A stretch of DNA of 64,000 nt, from the NCBI GenBank assembly GCA_020746835.1, contig JAGPNK010000023.1:124001-188000 (forward strand), in the 5' to 3' direction. The notes under the pieces were generated by a model. The model did not search any database. It was not told the origin of the DNA and was given only the letters and a program-made list of their open reading frames with translations. A program made the position numbers and the translations under genes. This stretch comes from Stachybotrys elegans. Lineage: Eukaryota > Ascomycota > Sordariomycetes > Hypocreales > Stachybotryaceae. Shown here in pieces: positions 43,760-55,182 of this stretch. Numbering within the stretch: the first letter of the stretch is position 1; the number at the start of each line of letters is the position of its first letter.

Positions 43760-46222
43760 ATGAACAAGACTCAAACGAAAGCAAAGACGCCGCTGCAGCG
43801 ACGGCCGACTCTTCAAGGTTATGGACCAGCCTCTAGAACCGATACCAGTGGAAGCCCCGAAGACAACTTTGCGCCAAAGAGAAAGGACTGGAGTACTCTG
43901 GATGCCGACGAAATTATCAGCAAGCTGAATTGCCACGAGTCATTCACTCTGATGGAAGGCCACCACCTGAAGGATCTGCCACGATTTAGCGACATGGCAA
44001 ACTACCAAGTTTCCGAAGCGGAACAGTTCGACCTGTGGTGTTTTGAAGTCAAGCGGTTGATTGATACGATCAAATCCAAGCAGCCGATTGACCTGGAGGG
44101 GCCGGATGAATGGTTTGGCCAGGCTGACGAAGAGGCCTACCTTAACCTGCACAAGCTTGCGACGCAGCTGATATATGCAATCAATATTTGTGTGACGGAC
44201 AATGAACTGCTCTTGGTGGAGTTTGAGCCAATGGCGGCCAACTTGGACAACTATCGTGCCAGCAGAACCCGTCTCCTCAAGAGCTTTGGTCCTGACGGGG
44301 CACTGCACATAGGCGCAGACTCCATCAGGTTGACTGTGGAGAACGATCGATGCTTCCAAGCATTGGTAAATTACATCACCGGGACACTAGCCCAGGTGCT
44401 TCTCCGTGTAGCAGAAGGTGAATTCTGGGATACAAATGTCCTCATCGCTGTGGCCAAGCTGTCAGCCAAGATCAAGCTCGTCAGCTTCGATCTTGCCAAA
44501 GCGGCGGCTATCTCTCTCGCAGGAGCCAAAGACTGGGAGGTTCGTCTAGCTCGGATGCAGCAAAACGACTTTCCTGCGCCGTCTACCAAGGAGCTATCTA
44601 CAGGCAAGGACAAGCAACTATATGCAGCGCAGAGAGAAATCGGCCACGAGGGTGGTCAATATTTCCGCATCATGGACACGTTTCAGCAGTGCATTGATGT
44701 CCTCATTTTACGTGTCGCCCAAGGTCTCGCATTTGACCAGGCTATCGATTCCGGCGACGCCTTCGAGGCGAGCTCGCTGATTTACGACACGGGCTTTTTG
44801 CGTCAACGTACAATGCTCTGTCAACAGCGCTCGGGGGCACTAGGTGGAAGCGCACATCATACCGACATTCACTGTGCTAGCTTCGCTTTCGAGGTGTGCC
44901 TGGAAGTATTGGAGAAGCTGCAGAAGAATAGGAAGCCTCCGAAAGGATCAACGTCACCATATACATCCTTCTACTGGAAGTGGACTCCGATTCTGCCGAC
45001 ATGGAGTAATAATCAGCGTGGTGTCAATGGAACTGCACCACTTCGAGACGAGCCCGGTTCAAAGTCCAACGAAAACAAAAAGACGGATGCTATTGGTCTC
45101 GGAACGTCGCGCACTGGGACGCTTCAGCTTACTTCCATGAAGGAAATCGTCACGGCCTACGTTCCGTTCATCATGCTTTGTGGCGACTTCCCTAGTCAGC
45201 TCAGAGCCATGCTTGATAACGCGCACTATATTGCAAATCCCGGTGAGACAAAGACGTGCAAAGGAGAAAAATTCCTGGCGTCGTTTGCGCTCCGCACGAG
45301 CAAGTACCAGAATGTTGAAGACTCCGACATCAAGTCTGTTGTTGTCAGCGACGTTGCCCGACTACGGGCCTTGTCTGACTGGGAGCAAGCCAGTTCAACT
45401 GGTGCGCAGCGATTCGTTTCAGGAGACAAGTTACTGGATTCCCCTGCATCTCATAAGGGTGATGCAAGCGAGCTACAGGCGGCAAATGAGAGAATATCCC
45501 ATGGCCTAAGGCTGATCCGAGGCTGGATCATTGATGACAGAGCAATCATCGTCCCATACAGGTGGTATTGCTGGGGGACTCTTGTGGGATGCGGCACTTT
45601 GATATTGGGCGGTCTGGCTATCGGCTTCTCTGTGCAGGAACGCATCCGAGGAGTTGATCCATTCAACATTTCGGTATTTTGCTGGGCACTGGCTGGTTTT
45701 CTTATCCTCTATTTCAAGTCTATCCGCGTCCAGGAATGGCCATGGCGCGATTTCTTCCTGGGACGAGTCGTATGTCGCTCCGTTTCCGAAGTCGTCGCCG
45801 TCAGCGCCATCGATCCGCAGCTCCTCCTGTCCATCTTTCTGTATCTCGAGCCCGTTATGAATTTGCAGAAACGAGGCCCGTTTGGATCCATTTTCGCCCG
45901 GCGAGACGCAGAAAATGGGTTTGCCATTGATGTTCCGCTGGGGACAGCCGCTACGAACGAAGGCGGGTGCTTCTTTGTCAAAGTGCAGAGCGATACAGGA
46001 CCCGCGCTCGTATGTTTGCGGCTCAACTACAACGGCTCATATGAGGACGTAGAACCGCGCGGCAACTCGGCCGAGGGTGCGGAGGTGAAATGCCGGAGGC
46101 TTGATACTTCATGGCGCTGGGGAGAAGGGCCGGATGAAGAACCGCTTTACTCTTTGATGACAAACTCACTGACTTGGACTCGAGTTATTGGGCTTCATTC
46201 CGCGAATGCAGCGTTTGACTAG
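43760..46222 (+). CDS. Unknown protein with two C-terminal membrane segments (820 residues)
   Basis: Single exon of 820 codons, not assigned to a family I can name. About 600 hydrophilic, mostly helical residues (conserved-looking 'LVNYITGTLAQVLLRVAEGE' and 'QLRAMLDNAHYIANPGE') are followed by 'VPYRWYCWGTLVGCGTLILG' with TM at about residues 603-625 and 'FNISVFCWALAGFLILYFK' at about 635-655. A positively charged segment and 'VVCRSVSEVVAVSAIDPQLL' lead into a soluble C-terminal domain. There is no signal peptide, so a two-pass protein with both ends in the cytosol is likely. Its complete 2.5-kb frame shows it is under coding constraint. It is divergent from the AAA ATPase and upstream of the chitinase block; a link to either is only positional. 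Confidence 0.85.
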   Translation: MNKTQTKAKTPLQRRPTLQGYGPASRTDTSGSPEDNFAPKRKDWSTLDADEIISKLNCHESFTLMEGHHLKDLPRFSDMANYQVSEAEQFDLWCFEVKRLIDTIKSKQPIDLEGPDEWFGQADEEAYLNLHKLATQLIYAINICVTDNELLLVEFEPMAANLDNYRASRTRLLKSFGPDGALHIGADSIRLTVENDRCFQALVNYITGTLAQVLLRVAEGEFWDTNVLIAVAKLSAKIKLVSFDLAKAAAISLAGAKDWEVRLARMQQNDFPAPSTKELSTGKDKQLYAAQREIGHEGGQYFRIMDTFQQCIDVLILRVAQGLAFDQAIDSGDAFEASSLIYDTGFLRQRTMLCQQRSGALGGSAHHTDIHCASFAFEVCLEVLEKLQKNRKPPKGSTSPYTSFYWKWTPILPTWSNNQRGVNGTAPLRDEPGSKSNENKKTDAIGLGTSRTGTLQLTSMKEIVTAYVPFIMLCGDFPSQLRAMLDNAHYIANPGETKTCKGEKFLASFALRTSKYQNVEDSDIKSVVVSDVARLRALSDWEQASSTGAQRFVSGDKLLDSPASHKGDASELQAANERISHGLRLIRGWIIDDRAIIVPYRWYCWGTLVGCGTLILGGLAIGFSVQERIRGVDPFNISVFCWALAGFLILYFKSIRVQEWPWRDFFLGRVVCRSVSEVVAVSAIDPQLLLSIFLYLEPVMNLQKRGPFGSIFARRDAENGFAIDVPLGTAATNEGGCFFVKVQSDTGPALVCLRLNYNGSYEDVEPRGNSAEGAEVKCRRLDTSWRWGEGPDEEPLYSLMTNSLTWTRVIGLHSANAAFD

Positions 46223-47421
46223 GCTGCTCCTTTCATACAGTGTATAAGCATTGACTTCTACGGCTTTCACCCAACCATTCAAGTTGTGTCACTGGTCACC
46301 TAGACAGCCTACTAGCAAATAAATTTTGGTTACACATAACACTTTGCAGTATGGACCTAGGAAAAGTCAGTGCGAGTAGTATGCAGGTACTATCCTCATT
46401 CTTTTATAATATCACCCTTGCGGATTCGGTCCATTTCGTGAACTAGCAGTAAGATTTTAGGTAGTCTTGGAATGATATGAACAAAGCTCAATCGTGGAAG
46501 ACTAAACTCTTCGCAGGCCAGCATTTGTGCTAGCCTTTATCCAGCTATGCCCTAATTTCAGAGAGAGGAACCTACCGAGATAATATTCCCTACAGGGCCT
46601 CAAACCTGTAGGGTTCAAGCCTGGTTCCAAATGCCTTCTAAAAAGTGGAATCATATTGGCAGGGAATGGCACGCCTGTGCCAATACAACGAGCCGCGGAT
46701 AGCTCAGTAGCATGGAGCGAATCGTGTCATTAGATATGATGTGAGCCGCAAGGTATGACAGAATCGGTCGAGCCGCAAGCTGTGGCAGAACCGTGTTGAT
46801 GGCTGCGCGACATGAGGCCATAATACCGGCGTTTGTCATCGGTGGCGCGGTGTACTGGCCAGGCCGTTGGCTAGCTCACCGTGCAACATGGAGGCGATCG
46901 AACTACGTCATACTCGCCAGGGAGTGTCATGGAGAAGCAATGAGCTCACGACACTACCAAGACCCGATAAATCGCTGGTCTGTATCCAGGATATCAGCGT
47001 TGGTTGTGCAACCTTGGAGGCGAATTGAATCTATCAGTATTGCTCATTAGCCGCAACAGCTTGGCGCGACTGAGGACCAACCATCAAAGAGTGGCTCCAA
47101 TGATAACGACTGCATCGGTGGAGAGAATCGTGACTACATTGAGGTTGGAACATTCACAGATATACAAATAGGTGCTCTCGCCATAGCAGGCCTTTCCTTT
47201 CTTCCATCTACTACATTCCTATGCATTCACTACTGCGGAGGGCGTGCTGGCTATACCACACGTGGGAGTTCCCAAAGCAAAGGTGATGCAATAGTAGGGG
47301 ACAAGGTTAAGGCCAGGAAAAATTGGGTCGCGTCAAAAAGCCTGATTGCTCTACGGTATGGGCTGCGGATGTAGATGTATACACTTGAAGAGAATCGTTC
47401 AGAGGAAATAGATCTACATCT
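46223..47421. other. Intergenic, one orphan open stretch
   Basis: About 1.2 kb between convergent genes. From about 47053 to 47370 a plus-strand frame without ATG reads '...DCIGGENRDYIEVGTF' then a hydrophobic segment 'IGALAIAGLSFLPSTTFLCI'; it could be a terminal exon or relic of a membrane protein. Nothing else is recognisable. Confidence 0.35.
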
Positions 47422-50400
47422 CTAACTCTTAATAGGTAAAGGCGCATATGCTAATGCATTACTTGGCTTTTCTTCAAGAGAAATGCCTAGCTCCTCTTTA
47501 ACCCAACGACGAGTATTATCCTTAGGACAGGTTGGGCTCTCATAGATTGAAACCTAAGAAGTTCGTATTGTTAGTTAAACTTGTATAAAGCTTACAAGAA
47601 GAGCCTACCTCGTCTGAAAGCAGAGACCATCTTCGGTTCAAGTCGTACCCAAAGAGTGAGCTAAGGAAGGTCAGTTGCCGCCTATGCTATGGGGTTCGAT
47701 ATCGGGACTTACGGGGCGGTAACGCGAGCGAAGGTGTCGTATCCGGCTTCGGCACCGATGCAGTACGTGAAAGCTTGACCACTACCGACCGAAGCTTGTC
47801 CATGAACTCGCATATATGTGTCGACGCCCAGATCAAACTCCATGATGTTAGTTCTGCTTGTCCAGGTTTTTTGGATGAAACCTACTGCGGCGCTTGGAAG
47901 CTCCAAACTCGGATCAAATACAACCCCAAACGTGACCATGGGAATTCTGACGAGGTGATTAGCCAATATAAATACTTGAGGTGAGGGAGTCGTACAGATG
48001 AAGTTGGATTATTCCATCTGCATTCACCTCCCAACTAAAAGTCATAGGACCACTGCCGTTGTTGTCCGAGGTAGAAAACTTGGGCTTATTTGGATCGATG
48101 TTGGTAGGGTCATCGAACTCATCGGCTAAAGCGGGATATCGCTGCGAGTAATCCCACTCGGCGACAGAAAAGTCGACACGGGCTTTTCTGAATTATGGAC
48201 GTTAGCAGCGTAATCCCCAAGCGTGCGATTATCCGCGACTCACACTTCGACAGAGACTTGACCTTCCACCGACGCACTAAGCTTAAACTCAGGCCCAATG
48301 GTTACAATGCCCGGAATCTTGAAGCTAGCTCCCATGGGCGCAATGCCTAGCAATGTCTCCTCCTTGTATGGGATCCGGAGCTCGCCATATGCATTGAAAA
48401 CTAGAGATGCCTTTATCTCGCCCTTGTTTCGGAAGTTGATATATGAGTGTTTGAACGAGTCCAGGCTATTCTACTTCCGTGTCAGCTAACCATTCACTGC
48501 TGTCGTTCCGGAGACATACCATGTGCCCAATCAATGTCAAAACACCAGATGTCTGAATATCAACTCCTATCCGGGCGTGTAGGTTAGCCGACAGCGTTGT
48601 GGGAAAGCCCCCAACCTGGCAGGTGCGGGATTCATCAAGGATGGTGTAGATAAAGTCCTTTTTGATCTTTTGGTCTAGCACCTTTGCTTCCTTGTTCACA
48701 CTGCTTATGCGAGCAACCCAGTCTACCCAATCGGCAGTGCGCCATCGCTCCTGAAGCAGATGAAGCTCTTCTGGCGGGGTGCTGCGGCGATCCTCTCGCC
48801 ACAGGTGGTCTAGGTATCGCTTGTAATTATTTCCATGGTTGCGCTTGACATCGTCTCTGATGGATGCTAGGCTGCGCTTCGTCGGCCTAGCAGCTATCGA
48901 AACAATATAGTCAGCAACTGAGACTTTGCATGGCACAATGCCAGACTTACCAACGACCTCATTCCAGTAGCCCTCGACGTTGCTGTAGTCAATGCGAATC
49001 ACGACTTCGTTATCAGCGCGACCCTGGAGCCGGTGGAAACCGTAGTCGAACGTCAGGTTATAGACGGTGGATCCAGCGGGCAAGCTTCGCTTCACCAAAT
49101 GCGGCATCTTATCGTCCTGGCTGCCATCATGCATGGGCTCGAGACTGATAGCCATGGCGTATTTCCCTGGTCCACAGCTAGGCGGCATCTCAAGGATAGT
49201 ATCAGCAACGCCACCGAGGCGGATATCATCACAGTTGTGGTCTGTGTCGCGTGTGCACACGAGGCGAGCTGATTGTACCCCTTCGTGATGATTCGTATCA
49301 CAACCAAATACTTCCCAATCTGAGCCGTCGCGTTTGTTGAGAGTATTGAGCTGGTCTTTGGGACCCGACATGATGTGCCAGCCAAAGCTGTTCTCATTCG
49401 GATGGTTGCTCTCGTTGTCCTTGTCTAGGAACACATCAATATCAAATTCTTGTTCGTCGCCGTCATGGATGTCCTCTGGATCGAAGAGATATTCCACGGG
49501 TACGGGCAATTTCTTGACCTTGGACCGGACGCTCTCGCGCTTGCAGCAGAGGACGCGGCCATGGTTTCCCGGATTCCCGTATTGATAGAAATTCGTGCTC
49601 GGGTACCGCGGATCATCGCAATCTTTCGTACCGCCGTATACGTGTCGTCCCCAGTCGACCTCGTCCTCCTTGCATGTAACTTCGCAATTATTGTCTGGAG
49701 TGCCACGCCACTCACACTCGGGTTCAATGTCAGGTTCACAGCACATTATCTCCCATTGGCCTTCGTAGGGATCGCAGCTCCCCATTCTCAAAGAGTTTTC
49801 GGTTCCACCTTCGAACGGTACCATATTGCCTGGGCAAGGGTTGTCCACAGTAACTCCGGGTACGATGCATACTCCGCTCCATTTGCATGTATCTTCTCGT
49901 TCATTCTTGCAACAGTAATCAGCCTTAGTATGGTGGTGGCAGACATCATCGCGGCCCTGACTATCCCTAAAACCAGAGTCAGTTCCAGGTGCGATTGAGG
50001 TTGGGGCTGTAAATACTTGAACCACTTATCGCCGATGACAAAACTCTCGCCGGGTTGACACTTGTTGAAAGCCTGGCCTATTACAGGTAGATCGGAATTG
50101 ATAAACGGGAAGCCACACCACAACCCAGTCTTTCCACTGTGCCACTGACAGTAGTTGGGGTCGTATGCAGCACCAAGGGGACAGCAAAGGGTTTTGCGAG
50201 GATGCGAGGAGCCAACTGGATCGCATCTGACGTCGGTGATGCCAATCATCCCCGGCTTGCAGGAGCCATCGCAATCTGAAGTGATGATGATTAACAATCT
50301 TAATCTCGCAAATGTAGAGAATCAGAACTCACCAGACCAGACACAACTGTCAGGTGATTGCGTGTCGGGCCTATCTACGTCTGAGCGTACGCCATTCCTT

Positions 50401-52440
50401 TGATGGAACTTGCCGAGTCCTTTTGGTTGTAGTACGGCGTCAAGCAGTTCGTTCTTGTCCGTATCCTGTGTAATGGCCCAGATGAACAAGCCTCGTAACC
50501 TGTGTAGGAACATATTAACAAATGAACGTGACAATACATATGAAAAGGTCGTACCCTTTGCTGTTTGCAAATTCTACTTTCCACTTGAGGGTTTCTTCAT
50601 CATCATAGGACACCCATTGGTCGTCATCATAGCGGAAATATTTGATGGCATTCTCCCTGTCTGTCACGACAGGCGGATTTGACTTGCGCACCTCGGCAAT
50701 GTCCTGGTAGCTCATGTATCCACCTTGACCCTATGTATTGTAAGTACCGTCTAAGTATGCGAGAATATGGACTCACAGAGCATGTGCCAGCTTTGCCCGG
50801 GTCTTTAAATTCACAGCCAGGTGTGTCGCAGCTAGAGTCGGCAAGCTGGTAGGTTCTGTATATCCAAGGTAAGAATCAGGTGCCAGGGTAATGTACACAT
50901 GCAAATCAAACCTTCCATAAAAGCCAAGACCTAGATTGACCTGATTCGCTGGCACGTCGTTTCTCCATAAGAGGTTGAGTGCCCGTTTGATGACCTGTAA
51001 TATAAGTCAGTCATTGATTGTTCATCTATGCCATTCACAAACTGGAGGCTGTCTTACCGTAAGGTTCGTGTGAGCGTAGACGTGTGGTCCGATCCAGTCC
51101 GAGTGCCCATCCCAACTACCGTACCTACAAAGTGTCAGCGGCATAGAAGAGGTGATCCCGGGGAGATCTACAAATCGTATGTCATGAGGTTGACATAATC
51201 CACGTGCGGCTAACAATCACCAGTTAATACACGTGTGAACCAAAGGATGGGGGCTGTGGCTTACCATCATGTCTTTGATGTTGAAATGCCGAAGGTACCA
51301 ATAAGATGACGGGGCAGTGAAAGAAATCCCCCATCCTCTGGCGTTGTTCTTAAACTTATTCCTCGTATCTTCGACTAGGGAAACGTAATTGTCTCCGTCT
51401 CCTTCCCTGCCGCCTCTGTCATCAGCTCCTGGGTATTCCCAGTCATAGTCAACACCTATAAGCTCATGTCAGTCACGATTTCCAGAAACTTTGGACCAAC
51501 AAGTAAATCACGGGCCGGTGTCAGACATACCATCGAAACCATAGTGTATCATAAAGTCCTCGAGGTTATTTAGGAACCTGGCACGCGTCTCCTGAGTCCT
51601 TGCGAGGTCGCCAAACACGGATTCCGTGGACCCAGGATCATTGAACGTCCAGCCTCCCAAGGCAATGAAGACTTTGAGACCCGGCGCCTTTCTCTTCAGA
51701 TTGGTAATGGCTAGCACGTCCTCACCCATGACATCGCCCATGAGATGTACGCGAAAGGAGCCGGGCTGTATATAGCCAAAGGATACGTAAAGGTGAGTGA
51801 CGGAATCGACCCTGATTGAATGAAGGGTGCGCTTTGCGCAACCCTCGCGCGTAAAGGCCCAACCCTCGACATAGCCAATGACCAGCTCGCGCACATCTGT
51901 TGTGTGAGGGTTTGTCTTGACGGGTTCCTTGCAGTTACTCTGGCAACCATCGCCACAATAGTCCTTGCAATGATAAATTAGTTCACTGTCGTCTTCTCTG
52001 ACGGGAGACGGGAGGTTTACTCACTGCTTCAACACCGCAAAAGCCATGTTTGCTGCAACAGACAAAGATGGGACATTCTAAACCGGGAGGATCCGCGAAT
52101 CTCCCGCATTCAGCAGTTGCATTACAGTTGGAAGAGCACATGCCTTCCTTGCAGTGATCGTCTGGGTCATAGCCACACTATCAACGTCAGTTGTGTAAGG
52201 CGTAAAACACCGATGCCAAGTACTGACCTGTCCAGTCACGCCATTGCAGCATGCTCCATTCTCACACTCGATGTCTTTTGTGCACTCGCCTTCGGGAAGG
52301 CTCTGTCTAGTGCGCAATAAACCCGACGGGGTCAGTATAATGTCATTGACGAGGCCATACTGTTGGGCAAGTATTGATGGGACAATTTGTAATAAAAGAA
52401 AAGCAAGGCCGGCGCTGTACGGCACCAACGGCACACGCAT
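47422..52440 (-). CDS. GH18 chitinase with CBM18, zymocin-alpha-like (subgroup C), two frameshifts
   Basis: A large secreted chitinase, very roughly 1,400 residues, more than a dozen exons. Start at 52440 gives a signal peptide ('MRVPLVPYSAGLAFLLLQ'). A cysteine-rich chitin-binding CBM18 module follows (52120-51940, 'CCSKHGFCGVEADYCGDGCQ' type pattern). The GH18 barrel has the catalytic 'FDGVDYDWEYPG' formed across the intron 51530-51456, plus 'LKVFIALGGWTF' and 'YVNLMTYDLYGSW'. A long Cys-rich C-terminal part follows, ending at TAG 47422. This architecture resembles the alpha subunit of yeast zymocin and fungal subgroup C chitinases. Two breaks: two bases missing near 50820 after 'QLADSSCD', and one G near 50025. 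It is head-to-head with a LysM gene. Confidence 0.88.
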
Positions 52441-52953
52441 TCTCAAAGTCAAACGGGGGGTTATGCTCTTGATGGCAAGCAAAGTCTGGAGGGTAGAGTC
52501 AACTATGTTTGAACAGACGCGCGCATTATGTGCTCTTTGGCCGTCAATCGATTTAGTCCGCATCTGACCGTGACTCTTCAGCGTCCTGCTCGATTTCAAA
52601 AAACATACTCGGCTATTAGCGTCATCGGAGCAACCCCAAAGAAGACTGCTGAAACCAATGCGGCGCCCTCGGCGAAGATGTGAACAAGCCTGTTCATCTG
52701 ACGAGGTGGAGGATCACGTCAGCCAAAGGAACAGTCGGACGTTGCATGTCGCACGCCCCCTCCATTTCAGGGGGTAAACCTTAAACTGTCGCTCGGTCAT
52801 CTGCCACGATGGGCCGCTTGATTTACACGATTCAGTAGGCTCTTGGATGGATATACTGGAATGCCCAGTTCTCTCTCTCGCCATCCTTATCATTTCTTGT
52901 CGTGTAGACATTACCTTTCTTCCATCATCGTCTTTCTCTGGTTGCAAGCCAAA
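52441..52953. promoter_or_regulatory. Bidirectional promoter, chitinase and LysM gene
   Basis: A 513-base spacer between the divergent chitinase and LysM gene. It carries 'CACGCCCCCTCCAT' at 52752-52765, identical to a site at 57692-57705 in the other divergent promoter of the block. CCCCT inside it resembles a stress-response element core. Confidence 0.55.
52752..52765 (+). promoter_or_regulatory. Shared 14-base promoter motif, copy 1
   Basis: CACGCCCCCTCCAT, about 310 bases upstream of the chitinase start and 190 bases upstream of the LysM start. Identical to 57692-57705. The binding factor is unknown; CCCCT is the core of STRE sites bound by Msn2/4-type zinc fingers. Confidence 0.45.
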
Positions 52954-55182
52954 ATGTTACGCCATCTCCTCTTCCTGGGCCTGTGCGTCATATCACTGGT
53001 ACACGCGCAGTCAGTTACCCTGCTGAACATCACGGCGCCCTATGAGGGCTTCAGTGCCAGCTGCATCTCGCTGTTGAACCAGGCTCTGGCGTGCAACAAG
53101 AAACTTGTTGATTTCGGCCGAGGCAGCGAGTTCTATTCGGAACAGACTTTGACTGACATGTGCGAGCGCATTGAGCGGATGGGTGAGGCGAGTTGTTGGA
53201 ACTTGTGGAACTAGTCGGTACAAGACCGGCCAAGCTTCGATCTTGGCTTCGTTTATCGCCCAGAGCGTGCTTGAGAAGTATTCTGTCATCTGTCTCAAGA
53301 GCTCGTGAGTCCCATCTGCGAACATTGAAAGGTTAGGAATGCTAATATTATGGTTAGGGAGGACAAGTTCTGCAACGCTATTCTTTCCAGTGCCGTGAAC
53401 GCCGCAGCTTCAGGTACTGCGAGTAAGTCTCAAAGGCATTCTCGAAAAGTCATGCTAATGCCAGTAGCTCCAACGGTTGCATCCAGCCTCGCCTGCCATC
53501 CTTGTGCTGCATCTGTCCTCAGCACACAGCTACAGCTGCCCATCGGAAATGCTCAAACTGAGCTGAAATCACAGTACGCATCCCTCACCTCAAGCTGCAA
53601 GATCACGGGCAAGACAATTACGCCCCTAGCCACTACAACGAACTGGGTTGAAATGTAAGCTGCTCACAAGTGACACAACCTGCCTTGTTCATCAGCTAAG
53701 ATGCCAATAGTATAGCAACGGCAGCGCCGACTTGCACTGGCACCACTTACACCATCAAGTCTGGTGATAATTGCAGGTCCATCGCCGTCAGCCAGGGTAT
53801 ATCAACCACGAACCTGCTTCTAGGTAATCAACTTCAAGGGTACTGCATCAACTTCCCCAAGTCTGGCTCGTTATGCATACCGGCGGCAATGAAGTGTAAG
53901 CCTTACCAGCTCAATGTTGATCTCTCGGACGACTGCCAAACGATCGCCAAAGCCAACGGCGCTACGTGGGCGCAAATCGTCAGCTGGAACCCAGAACTCG
54001 GGCAGTACTGCGACAACATCAATAGGCTCGCCCAGGACGGGCAGGTTATCTGTGTTTCGCAGCCTGGGGGTGACTACATCGACCCCAACCCTGAACCGGA
54101 GCCGACACCGACCACCAGCACGGAGTACGTGTAACTGATCGATTCTTTGACTTGATGCTAACAGTGATGCAGAACATATTTCACTCTTCCCCAGACTGGT
54201 TTTGACGGCGCACCAAAGCCTACATGGAGCGCAGCGTACCCCATGGCCGGTTACGTAGATATCATCGCCAACAAGACATTCGAGGAATGCTATCTGCACA
54301 GATCGCCACCTGTCCAGGTAAATGAGTCTTCATCTGAGGACAGCTACAGGTGCAGTGACTATGCCGACTTCTACGGTATAACCATGACCCAGCTCCTGGA
54401 ATGGAATCCGTCACTTAAGGAGCGTACCAAAGACAATGACTGCACATTATGGGCTGGTGAACAGTACTGTGCACAGCGCGACCTTGCATCTTCGGCCAAG
54501 ATGGCCAAGGCTTGCATCCGCACTGCTGTGGCCGAAACAGGCCCGCGCAGCTTCTGTGATGGGTTCGTGAACTGGTACGGTTTGCCAAAACAGGTATTTG
54601 TGGACTGGAACTCTGGTGTAGAGACCGACTGCAGCAGCTTTCGTTCCGGTATGTTTTAAACTGTCTTGGAGCCACCGAGCGAATTCTGATATGAGATGCT
54701 ACACAGGACAAACGTACTGTACCGGAGTATACAAGTTCCGCCCCAGCAGTTAGTTTACGATCGACCCGTGAGTGTTTGGAGAACTAACTGGCTGTAGATA
54801 CCATATCGACCTGCACACGTTTTCACGTTATCACAGACAACGACAGTAAGTTGGGATTCTCCAAGGAGATCAACTCAGGGCCGACACACTCGGCAGTGAA
54901 GACGGACCCTTGCGGTACAGTAGAAGCCAAGTACGGCCTTCAGCACGCTCGGTTTGTTGCGTGGAATCCTACGGTCCAGAGCAACTGTAAGTAACAAGAC
55001 CTCCAAGGACTCATGATCATAACCGAGTACCTTTCCCTCACTTCTCCTGAACCAATTCGACAGTATAAAAGGAGCCTTATGCCGATCTGGTAAAACTAAT
55101 ACCCAAATTTGTAGGTTCTGGTATTCGTGTAGGATATGAGTACTGTGTGGGCACTCCCCAGTTCCCAGGAACTGGTGGCTAA
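52954..55182 (+). pseudogene. Multi-LysM secreted protein, frame-broken
   Basis: LysM proteins bind chitin oligomers; secreted ones shield hyphae or mask chitin. Signal peptide 'MLRHLLFLGLCVISLVHAQ'. Exons: 52954-53304, 53358-53422, 53468-53654, 53711-54124, 54173-54648, 54707 onward. LysM modules: 'YTIKSGDNCRSIAVSQGI' (about 53750), 'YQLNVDLSDDCQTIAKANGA' (about 53905), one near 54330 ('ADFYGITMTQLLEWNPSL'), a Cys-rich one near 54540, and a last one near 54915-55165 ('KYGLQHARFVAWNP'). Two bases are missing near 53160 and a TAG at 54751-54753 precedes the last module and the original ending 'VGTPQFPGTGG'. Either a recent pseudogene or sequence error. It pairs with the divergent chitinase. 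Confidence 0.78.

Noticed and set aside
46560..46640. Palindromic CCTACAGG / CCTGTAGG with GGTTCAAGCC, possible tRNA or terminator
   Set aside because: It does not fold into a cloverleaf in any register I tried by eye, and it lies away from gene ends.
47053..47370. Open plus-strand stretch with a membrane-like segment
   Set aside because: No start codon, no family resemblance and no clear partner exon; recorded only as an orphan frame.
50853..50912. Alternative acceptor (CCAG near 50845) that would restore the chitinase frame
   Set aside because: It would delete conserved residues right after the FYGR motif of the GH18 barrel; a two-base loss near 50820 explains the sequence better.
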